Assembly: GCA_029861675.1 (NCBI GenBank)
Contig: JAOTYV010000303.1
Coordinates: 1 to 5,566, forward strand
DNA: 5,566 nucleotides
Direction of reading: 5' to 3'
DNA from: Alphaproteobacteria bacterium
Lineage (GTDB): Bacteria; Pseudomonadota; Alphaproteobacteria; UBA8366
Numbering within the stretch: position 1 is the first letter of the stretch; each line of letters begins with the position of its first letter. Of this stretch, positions 1 through 5,566 are shown piece by piece. Both the position numbers and the translations under genes were made by a program. The notes beneath the pieces were generated by a model, which saw only the letters and a list, made by a program, of their open reading frames with translations, searched no databases and had not been told where the DNA came from.

Positions 1-606
1 CTCGCCTTCATCGGCGGCAACGACCAATTCTTTCTCAATATCGCCATGGCCATGGGAAAAGCGATCATGGATCCGGTGCGCGATATCGACGCATCGAGCA
101 TCGTCACGGCCATGTCGCGCAATGGAACGGACTTCGGAATCCGCGTCAGCGGCACCGGCGACACCTGGTTCACGGCGCCCGTCGAGATGCCCGAAGGACT
201 CTATTTCCCCGGATTCACGGAAAACGACGCCAATCCCGACATGGGCGATTCCACGATCGTCGAAACCGTCGGGCTCGGCGGGTTCGCCATGGGGGCGGCG
301 CCGGCAGTCGCCGGGTTCGTCGGGGCGGGTGCGCCATCCGAGGCGGGAAACTTTACCCGCACCATGGCTGAGATCACCGCGGGCGAGAACCCGGAATGGA
401 CCATTCCGGCGCTGGATTATCGCGGCGTGCCAACCGGAATCGACATTCGCCTTGTCGTGGAGACGGGCCTGGCCCCGACCATCAATACGGGAATTGCGCA
501 CAAGGAGCCGGGTATCGGTCAGGTCGGCGCCGGGGTGGTTCGCGCACCAATCGTGTGCTTCGAGAAGGCGCTGGTCGCGTTCGCCGAACGTATCGGTGTG
601 TCATGA
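1..606 (+). CDS. allG: DUF1116 protein (YlbE/AllG-like), C-terminal part; putative oxamate carbamoyltransferase subunit
   Basis: The frame is open from base 1 to the TGA at 604-606, giving 201 visible residues; the real start lies upstream. The internal ATG at 46 is not the start, because in-frame coding sequence with a family-like motif (GGNDQFFLN, visible residues 5-13) precedes it. Other conserved-looking stretches are TENDANPDMGDST (about residues 73-85), a glycine/alanine-rich segment after it, and CFEKAL near the C-terminus (from residue 186). E. coli YlbE is about 420 residues, so roughly the last half is seen. DUF1116 proteins are almost always encoded beside FdrA, as here, where the stop overlaps the fdrA ATG in an ATGA. 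In E. coli the homologue was recently assigned to the oxamate carbamoyltransferase complex (oxalurate + phosphate giving oxamate + carbamoyl phosphate), probably cytoplasmic. No signal peptide or membrane segment is seen in the visible part. Family assignment is strong; the substrate is inferred. Confidence 0.88.
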   Translation, partial: LAFIGGNDQFFLNIAMAMGKAIMDPVRDIDASSIVTAMSRNGTDFGIRVSGTGDTWFTAPVEMPEGLYFPGFTENDANPDMGDSTIVETVGLGGFAMGAAPAVAGFVGAGAPSEAGNFTRTMAEITAGENPEWTIPALDYRGVPTGIDIRLVVETGLAPTINTGIAHKEPGIGQVGAGVVRAPIVCFEKALVAFAERIGVS

Positions 607-2099
607 ACACTTCCGTCGTCAACGCGGTCCGCATGGGATTCTACCTGGATTCCGTTGCCCTGATGCGACTGTCACGAACCATAGCGAATAGGGAAAGCAT
701 CGAGGACGCCGCCTTGATGATGGGAACGCCGGCCAACCGGCAGATCATGGCCGACGCGGGCCTCTTGAGCGACACCGAGATCGCGGCGCGGGGCGGCGAT
801 TTGGTCATCGGCGTACGTGGCAAGACGCTCGAAGCGGCGGAAGCCGCGCTCGCGGAGGCCTTGGCGCAACTCGATCAACCGATGCGCGGCAGCGGCGACG
901 CAAACGCCTGGCGCCCCAAAACATTGCGTTCCGCCGTCAAGGCCGCGCCCGACGCTACCTTAGCGCTGATTTCGGTGCCCGGAGATTTCGCCATCGCCGA
1001 GGCGCGGAAGGCCGTTCGCCGCGGCCTGCATGTCATGATCTTCAGCGACAATGTGAGCCTCGCCGCCGAGGCCGAACTGAAACGCGAAGCCCGCGACTTG
1101 GGCCGCCTGGTCATGGGGCCGGATTGCGGGACCGCCATTATCAATGGAACCCCCCTCGCCTTCGCCAACGCGGTGCCGCGGGGCGATATCGGCATCGTCG
1201 GCGCGTCGGGAACCGGCACGCAGGAAGTCAGCTGCCTGATCGCCCGCCACGGCGGCGGCATTTCGCATGCGATCGGCGTCGGCAGCCGCGATCTGCAAAC
1301 GGTGGTTGGCGGCATTTCCACGCTGATGGCGATCGATGCGTTGGACGCCGATCCGGCGACCAATTCCATCGTGCTCGTTTCCAAACCACCGCCCGAGGCG
1401 GTGGCGGCCCGGGTTCTGGATCGCCTTGCGACCGGCGGCACGCCCGCAACCGTCTGCTTCATCGGCGCCGAGGAGCTGCCGATGCCGCCGAACGTGGCTC
1501 AGGTCTTCACCTTGAAGGATGCTGCGGCGGCGGCGCTCGGCTTGGATGCGGGTTGGTTGGCCGAGACGCCGCCCCCGGCGTTAACACCATCGACCGGGGG
1601 AGCGCGCGTCCATGGCCTTTTCTCCGGCGGCACCTTGTGCGCCGAGGCGCAGGCCGTATTTCGCGGTGCAGGCGTGGCCGTTTCGTCCAACGTGCCGATC
1701 CCCGGCGCGTCGATGGTCGGGAGGGAAAGCGACGGCCACCTCATGCTCGACCTGGGCGACGACGAATACACGCAAGGCAGACCCCATCCGATGATCGATC
1801 CTTCGGTTCGCGACACGGCGATCGTCGAGACGCTCGATGATGCCCGTGTCGGCGTCATCCTCGTCGACGTCGTTATCGGCTATGGATCGCATGACGACCC
1901 TGCCGGTCACCTCGCCAAATTACTGACAGCACGCCGCCCGAACGGGCCCGCCGTGATCGCTTCGGTCACCGGCACCGAAGACGACCCGCAATCCCGCTCG
2001 ACGCAGCTGGCAAAACTCGAAACCGTGGGCGTGCACGTAGCGCCGACCAATGCCGATGCGGCGGTATGGGCGCTCGCCGCCGTACGATCGGACGAATGA
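603..2099 (+). CDS. fdrA: FdrA/AllF, succinyl-CoA synthetase-related subunit of putative oxamate carbamoyltransferase
   Basis: This encodes 498 residues from the ATG at 603, which overlaps the preceding stop as ATGA. The frame extends upstream to an ATG at 396, but that part is an out-of-frame read of the DUF1116 gene. The N-terminal half resembles the CoA-binding subunit of succinyl-CoA synthetase: a Rossmann-like region, then MGPDCGT (171-177), GASGTGTQE (200-208) and a GVGSRDLQ segment near 225. The region around 283-310 (TVCFIGAEE, then FTLKDAAAAAL) aligns with the end of the SucD fold but lacks the loop carrying the phospho-histidine. A second ligase-like domain begins at HGLFSGGTLCAEAQ (337-350) and includes PMIDPSVRD (396-404). 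E. coli FdrA is about 555 residues, so this is a shorter but complete-looking version. The family is known as an acyl-CoA-synthetase-like protein; E. coli work makes it part of oxamate carbamoyltransferase. There is no clear Shine-Dalgarno before 603, so translation is probably coupled to the upstream gene. A role with another ureido acid cannot be excluded. Confidence 0.9.
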   Translation: MNTSVVNAVRMGFYLDSVALMRLSRTIANRESIEDAALMMGTPANRQIMADAGLLSDTEIAARGGDLVIGVRGKTLEAAEAALAEALAQLDQPMRGSGDANAWRPKTLRSAVKAAPDATLALISVPGDFAIAEARKAVRRGLHVMIFSDNVSLAAEAELKREARDLGRLVMGPDCGTAIINGTPLAFANAVPRGDIGIVGASGTGTQEVSCLIARHGGGISHAIGVGSRDLQTVVGGISTLMAIDALDADPATNSIVLVSKPPPEAVAARVLDRLATGGTPATVCFIGAEELPMPPNVAQVFTLKDAAAAALGLDAGWLAETPPPALTPSTGGARVHGLFSGGTLCAEAQAVFRGAGVAVSSNVPIPGASMVGRESDGHLMLDLGDDEYTQGRPHPMIDPSVRDTAIVETLDDARVGVILVDVVIGYGSHDDPAGHLAKLLTARRPNGPAVIASVTGTEDDPQSRSTQLAKLETVGVHVAPTNADAAVWALAAVRSDE

Positions 2100-2102
2100 G
2101 GA
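2098..2102 (+). promoter_or_regulatory. Ribosome binding site for the carbamate kinase gene
   Basis: GAGGA lies 7 bases before the ATG at 2110 and overlaps the fdrA stop codon (TGA at 2097-2099). It favours 2110 over the upstream in-frame ATG at 2050, which sits inside fdrA and would add 20 residues unlike any carbamate kinase N-terminus. Confidence 0.6.
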
Positions 2103-2109
2103 TCGCGGC

Positions 2110-3078
2110 ATGGCGGCGTTATCAGACATACCCGACCGAATTCTCGTAGCCATCGGCGGTAACGCCATCCATCCGGAGGACATCGAAGGCACATCTCAGG
2201 AACAACAGGCGATTGCCGCGAACACAGCCCGGGCGCTGCTGCCGCTCGCCATGCTCGACAACGAACTCGTGATCACGCACGGCAACGGCCCGGTCGTGGG
2301 CAAGATCCTCATGCGCCAAGCTCTGACCCGTAATCGCATCGCTCCAATGCCGCTGGATATCTGTGTCGCCCATTCCCAGGGCGGCATCGCCTATCTGCTG
2401 ATGCAGGCAATGGAAAACGCCCTGCGGGAAGCCGATAACCCGCGCCACGTCGCCTGTCTCCTGACGCAGGTGGAAGTGGATGAAAACGATCCCGCCCTGC
2501 GAGACCCGAGCAAGCCGATCGGCGTTTTTTATAACGCCGAGGATGCGGCGAATATCGGCAAGGAACTGGGGTGGATCATGAAAGAGGATTCAGGACGCGG
2601 CTGGCGGCACGTCGTCCCATCGCCGAAGCCCAAGCACATCTGCGACATTTCGCTCGTCCAAGTCCTGGCGCGGCGGGGCACCGTCGTCATTGCGGCTGGC
2701 GGCGGCGGCATTCCGGTCATTCGCGGGCCAAAGGGAATCCGCCGCGGCGTACAGGCCGTTATCGACAAGGACCTTACCTCGGCGCACATGGCCAATATTC
2801 TCGGTATTGAACTGCTGATGATTCTGACCGCGGTATCGAAGGTCGCAATCAATTTCGGAACCCCCGATCAGAAGGACCTCGATCACCTCGGCATGCGCGA
2901 GCTCCGAGCCTTTCAGGCTGACGGGCATTTCCCGCCCGGCAGCATGGGTCCCAAGATCGACGCCGCCCTGCGATTCCTGGAAGGTGGTGGCGAACGCGTC
3001 ATCATCGCCCATCTGAACGAAGCGATGGCCGCGCTGCGCGGCGAAACCGGCACACACATCGTGGCCGACGATGCGTAG
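2110..3078 (+). CDS. allK: Carbamate kinase (ArcC/AllK type)
   Basis: This encodes 322 residues, the usual carbamate kinase length (about 300-320). The enzyme catalyses carbamoyl phosphate + ADP giving ATP + carbamate, which decays to CO2 and ammonia; it is cytoplasmic. The amino acid kinase fold is evident: ILVAIGGNA (11-19), THGNGPVVG (about 56-64), PLDICVAHSQGG, TQVEVDENDPA, KPIGVFY (K135), EDSGRGWRHVVPSPKP, AAGGGGIPVI (195-204), VIDKD (217-221, K220) and GSMGPK (277-282, K282). K135, K220 and K282 match the three lysines that line the phosphoryl-transfer site in characterised carbamate kinases. The usual Gln of HGNGPQVG is Val here. The start at 2110 is supported by a GAGGA site and lies 10 bases after fdrA; the end overlaps the next gene by 8 bases. 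No ornithine carbamoyltransferase or arginine deiminase is nearby, so carbamoyl phosphate most likely comes from the FdrA/DUF1116/DUF2877 proteins and the gene serves as the ATP-yielding step. The allK symbol rests on this context; arcC is the generic name. Confidence 0.95.
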   Translation: MAALSDIPDRILVAIGGNAIHPEDIEGTSQEQQAIAANTARALLPLAMLDNELVITHGNGPVVGKILMRQALTRNRIAPMPLDICVAHSQGGIAYLLMQAMENALREADNPRHVACLLTQVEVDENDPALRDPSKPIGVFYNAEDAANIGKELGWIMKEDSGRGWRHVVPSPKPKHICDISLVQVLARRGTVVIAAGGGGIPVIRGPKGIRRGVQAVIDKDLTSAHMANILGIELLMILTAVSKVAINFGTPDQKDLDHLGMRELRAFQADGHFPPGSMGPKIDAALRFLEGGGERVIIAHLNEAMAALRGETGTHIVADDA

Positions 3079-4006
3079 TCCCACGTTCGAATCTCACTTC
3101 CCGGTTCGGCTGGCCGGCTGCATCGCGTCGAGGGTATTGCGCGGCGCCACGACCGGTCGGGTCGCGGCCCTATTCGACTCAAGTTTCTACGTCGAAACCG
3201 CGGCGGGGCTCATTTGTATCGGCAACGCGGCTCTCGAGCCCGGACCGCTGACTCTCGTAACCGACGCGCCCGCCGCGACGAAGTGGGCGGCCAGCGGGCT
3301 GTCACGCGACGCGATGGTGCGGATCGATCGTCAGGCGATCGTCGCCGGAAATCGGCACCGCTATGCGTTGACCGACACCATCGAGTGGTCGCCGGCTCCG
3401 ATTTCCGGCGCGCTGAACCCGGATAGGATCGAGTCGGGCATCCGGATGTTTCGGCGGATCGCCGCGGGCCGGATCCCGGCCGAAGGGCTCGGGCAATTCC
3501 TCAGAAGCGACTTTCGTCCCCGCTGCGATGACTTTGTTTGCCGGGCGGCGGCAGGCCCCGTCACCGCGCTACGACATTGGCTCAATTCGGCATGCCGCGA
3601 ACCCGACAATCGCGCCATGCAGGGTTTGAGGCGCGTTCATCCGTTGATCGGCCTCGGACCCGGATTGACGCCATCCGGCGATGATTTGATTGGCGGAGTC
3701 ATGGTCGCCCTGCACTCGCTACGCGAGGCTGCGATTTGCCGACGTCTATGGTCGTCCGTGCGGGATGATGCCGCGCAGGCGAGCAACGCCATTTCTCTTT
3801 CCCATCTTTCGGCGGCGGCCGAAGGCAAAGGCGGCGCCGCGTTGCATCGCACCTTGGCAGCCATTGTGCGCGCCGACGCCGAAAGCATGCGCGACGGCGT
3901 TTCCGGGATCGGCCGGATGGGCCATACGTCGGGGTGGGATGCGGCGGCGGGGGCGATCATGGCCTTCGACTGCTGGCTTGCCGGCCGCCTTTCCGTTCGT
4001 AACTAA
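3071..4006 (+). CDS. allH: DUF2877 protein (YlbF/AllH-like); putative oxamate carbamoyltransferase subunit
   Basis: This encodes 311 residues, somewhat longer than E. coli YlbF (about 270). The ATG at 3071 overlaps the last 8 bases of the carbamate kinase gene and has no clear ribosome binding site, so its translation is probably coupled. The hallmark is GLGPGLTPSGDD (194-205), followed by a short hydrophobic run (LIGGVMVALHS). Near the C-terminus are LSHLSAAAEGKGG and GHTSGWDAAAGAIMAF, also typical of the family. The N-terminal 150 residues look like a separate beta-rich region with no motif I can name. There is no signal peptide or convincing membrane segment. DUF2877 proteins travel with FdrA and DUF1116, and in E. 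coli the homologue is one of the three proteins assigned to oxamate carbamoyltransferase; which residues contact substrate is not known to me. The family call rests on the GPGLTPSGDD motif plus context. The exact start could be slightly further downstream, but no better-supported start is visible. Confidence 0.87.
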   Translation: MRSPTFESHFPVRLAGCIASRVLRGATTGRVAALFDSSFYVETAAGLICIGNAALEPGPLTLVTDAPAATKWAASGLSRDAMVRIDRQAIVAGNRHRYALTDTIEWSPAPISGALNPDRIESGIRMFRRIAAGRIPAEGLGQFLRSDFRPRCDDFVCRAAAGPVTALRHWLNSACREPDNRAMQGLRRVHPLIGLGPGLTPSGDDLIGGVMVALHSLREAAICRRLWSSVRDDAAQASNAISLSHLSAAAEGKGGAALHRTLAAIVRADAESMRDGVSGIGRMGHTSGWDAAAGAIMAFDCWLAGRLSVRN

Positions 4007-4011
4007 GAGTT

Positions 4012-4016
4012 GGAAA
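4012..4016 (+). promoter_or_regulatory. Ribosome binding site for the HpxW-like gene
   Basis: GGAAA lies 6 bases before the ATG at 4023, within the 16-base gap after the DUF2877 stop (TAA 4004-4006). It is a moderate match to a Shine-Dalgarno. It supports starting at 4023 rather than at the in-frame ATG at 4053, which would cut into the conserved N-terminal strand (RGMVTAPHHLAA). Confidence 0.5.
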
Positions 4017-4022
4017 CGTTCG

Positions 4023-5566
4023 ATGCTCGAAACGGCACGATCCTATCGCGGCATGGTCACGGCACCCCATCATCTCGCGGCGCGCGCCGGCCTTCGCGTT
4101 CTCGAAGACGGCGGCAACGCCATCGAGGCCATGGTCGCGGCGGCGGCCGCGATCACCGTGGTGTATCCGCACATGAACGCCTTGGGCGGCGACAATTTCT
4201 GGCTAATTCATGCGCCGGAAGCGGATGTCGTCGGCATCGATGCCTGCGGCGGTGCCGCCACGGCGGCCAATGTCGACTTCTACCGCGACCGGGGATTCGA
4301 GGCGATTCCGTCGCGCGGCGGTTTAGCCACGTTGACCGTTGCGGGCGCCGTGTCGGGTTGGCAGGAAGCGCTTCGGATCAGCCGCGAAGGTTGGGGCGGC
4401 GCGATGCCATTGGAGCGTCTCTTGGAGGACGCCATTCATTTCGCGGCGGACGGTGTCGCCGTCACGCACTCCCTCGCCGATAACATCCGGTCGAAGCGCG
4501 CCGAACTTGCGAACGTGTCCGGTTTCGCGGAAAATTTTCTCGTCAGCGGTGAGCCGCCTGCGGTCGGCGCCCGCTTTCGGCAACCGCGGATCGCCACGTC
4601 CCTTGCGCGTTTGGCGACCGCCGGGCTCGATGATTTTTACCGGGGCGACCTGGCACGCGCGATTGCCGCCGATTTGGAGCGGGCCGGCGCGCCGTTACGT
4701 CTCGAAGATCTGAATCGCCATCGGGCGCGTATCGTAACGCCGCTGTCCCTTCAGGTTGCCGGTCACACCGTCTACAACATGCCGCCGCCGACCCAGGGAT
4801 TGGCGTCGCTGATGCTCCTCGGCATTTACGCGCGGCTCGGCGTTCGGGAAGCGGAGACCTTCGCGTACGTCCATACGCTCGTGGAGGCCACGAAACGGGC
4901 GTTTCGAATACGCGACCGGTATGTCACCGATCCCGAATACATGACGGTCGATCCGGGCGAATTCCTGGCGTCAGACGTTCTCGACGACCTGGCCGCCGAT
5001 ATCGACCCGGCCGAGGCGCTCCCATGGCCGCAGGCCGCGTCGACGGGCGATACGGTCTGGCTCGGCGCCATTGACGGCGACGGAAGGGCCGTGAGTTTCA
5101 TCCAAAGCATCTACTGGGAGTTCGGGTCTGGCGTCGTCCTGGACGAATCGGGCATTACCTGGCAGAACCGCGGCACGAGCTTCTCTCTAAATCCCGCCCA
5201 CCACAACGCGCTGCAGCCATTCCGGCGGCCTTTCCATACCATTCAGCCTGCCTTAGCACGGCTCAGCGACGGGCGGGCCATGGTGTATGGCACGATGGGC
5301 GGCGAGGGGCAGCCGCAGACTCAGGCCATGATCTTCTCGCGTCACGTGCTGCATGACCAGGACCTGCAGCAGGCCGTAAACGCACCGCGCTGGCTGCTCG
5401 GCCGCACCTGGGGCGCCGAGACGACCGACCTGCGTATCGAAAATCGGTTCGATCCGGCGATGATCGCCGCGCTGCGGAAAAGCGGGCACGACGTGCACGA
5501 GATCGGCCCCTTCGATGCCGTTATGGGCCATGCCGGCGCACTGGTCGATCATCCCAACGGCCTTAT
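4023..5566 (+). CDS. hpxW: Gamma-glutamyltranspeptidase-family Ntn hydrolase, probable oxamate amidohydrolase (HpxW-like); 3' end cut by window
   Basis: The frame is open from the ATG at 4023 to the window edge: 514 complete codons, no stop and no frameshift. Family members are about 530 residues, so little is missing. The N-terminal large-subunit region carries GMVTAPHHLAA (10-20), EDGGNAIEA (28-36), YPHMNALGGDNFW (48-60) and SRGGLA (97-102). The expected self-cleavage point is GDTVWLGAID, where T344 aligns with the catalytic threonine of the TTH-type motif. The small subunit contains a WEFGSGV segment, RPFHTIQPAL (402-411) and TMGGEGQPQTQ (424-434). Classical glutamyl transferases have an SSMTP-type motif for glutamate where this protein has HTIQP, so a non-glutamyl substrate is likely. 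No signal peptide is seen, unlike many periplasmic transpeptidases, so it is probably cytoplasmic. Klebsiella HpxW is a family member that hydrolyses oxamate to oxalate and ammonia; placement behind the putative oxamate-producing genes makes that activity the best guess. A generic amidase or glutathione hydrolase role remains possible. Family is near certain, substrate inferred. Confidence 0.88.
   Translation, partial: MLETARSYRGMVTAPHHLAARAGLRVLEDGGNAIEAMVAAAAAITVVYPHMNALGGDNFWLIHAPEADVVGIDACGGAATAANVDFYRDRGFEAIPSRGGLATLTVAGAVSGWQEALRISREGWGGAMPLERLLEDAIHFAADGVAVTHSLADNIRSKRAELANVSGFAENFLVSGEPPAVGARFRQPRIATSLARLATAGLDDFYRGDLARAIAADLERAGAPLRLEDLNRHRARIVTPLSLQVAGHTVYNMPPPTQGLASLMLLGIYARLGVREAETFAYVHTLVEATKRAFRIRDRYVTDPEYMTVDPGEFLASDVLDDLAADIDPAEALPWPQAASTGDTVWLGAIDGDGRAVSFIQSIYWEFGSGVVLDESGITWQNRGTSFSLNPAHHNALQPFRRPFHTIQPALARLSDGRAMVYGTMGGEGQPQTQAMIFSRHVLHDQDLQQAVNAPRWLLGRTWGAETTDLRIENRFDPAMIAALRKSGHDVHEIGPFDAVMGHAGALVDHPNGL

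Noticed and set aside
396..602. N-terminal extension of the FdrA frame to an ATG at 396
   Set aside because: It lies wholly inside the DUF1116 gene in another frame, reads as an Arg/Gly-rich shadow, and FdrA homology begins just after the ATG at 603.
875..1462. Long minus-strand open frame (195 codons) opposite fdrA
   Set aside because: Long antisense frames are expected in high-GC genes; the product is Ala/Arg/Pro/Ser-rich with no recognisable domain, and the plus strand is fully explained by FdrA.
2050..2109. Upstream in-frame start for the carbamate kinase
   Set aside because: The added residues overlap fdrA coding sequence and look like shadow translation; the ATG at 2110 has a GAGGA site at good spacing and gives a normal-length enzyme.
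2590..3084. Minus-strand open frame (164 codons) opposite the carbamate kinase gene
   Set aside because: It is antisense to a clearly conserved gene, with no domain and no ribosome binding context that I can support.
4007..4022. Possible terminator or separate promoter between the DUF2877 gene and the hydrolase gene
   Set aside because: The gap is only 16 bases, with no inverted repeat or T-run; it holds a ribosome binding site and nothing else visible.
4010..4713. Plus-strand open frames in other phases near the start of the hydrolase gene (4010-4483 and 4339-4713)
   Set aside because: Both are Arg-rich shadows of the GGT-family frame, which runs uninterrupted from 4023 to the window edge with strong motifs.
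4023..5566. Annotation as classical glutathione gamma-glutamyltranspeptidase (Ggt)
   Set aside because: The family is right, but the glutamate-binding SSMTP-type motif is absent, no export signal is seen, and the context points to oxamate metabolism.

Overview
The window is a compact, high-GC, single-strand gene run: five plus-strand genes with almost no intergenic DNA. The base composition, the strong preference for G/C in third codon positions and the style of the proteins suggest a proteobacterium, most likely an alphaproteobacterium. That placement is an impression; no rRNA or other phylogenetic marker is present. No tRNA, rRNA, mobile element, CRISPR array, terminator or convincing promoter is visible. 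The operon start lies before the window and its end lies after it.

Layout, left to right: (1) 1-606, the C-terminal half of a DUF1116 protein (YlbE/AllG type); (2) 603-2099, FdrA/AllF, a protein related to succinyl-CoA synthetase; (3) 2110-3078, a carbamate kinase (ArcC/AllK type); (4) 3071-4006, a DUF2877 protein (YlbF/AllH type); (5) 4023-5566, a gamma-glutamyltranspeptidase-family N-terminal-nucleophile hydrolase that resembles oxamate amidohydrolase HpxW and runs off the right edge probably only a few residues before its stop. The junctions are a 4-base overlap, a 10-base gap, an 8-base overlap and a 16-base gap, which fits one translationally coupled transcript.

Genes 1, 2 and 4 are homologues of the three E. 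coli proteins (FdrA, YlbE, YlbF; renamed AllF, AllG, AllH) that recent work assigned to the long-missing oxamate carbamoyltransferase. That enzyme phosphorolyses oxalurate, an allantoin/purine breakdown product, to oxamate and carbamoyl phosphate. Gene 3 would then convert carbamoyl phosphate and ADP to ATP, CO2 and ammonia. Gene 5, if it is HpxW-like, would hydrolyse oxamate to oxalate and ammonia. Read together, the window encodes a short route from oxalurate to oxalate, CO2, two ammonia and one ATP. The gene families are well supported by sequence. The pathway and substrate are inferred from family knowledge and gene context. The most interesting point is the fusion of the energy-conserving carbamoyltransferase branch with an oxamate-degrading hydrolase in one operon.
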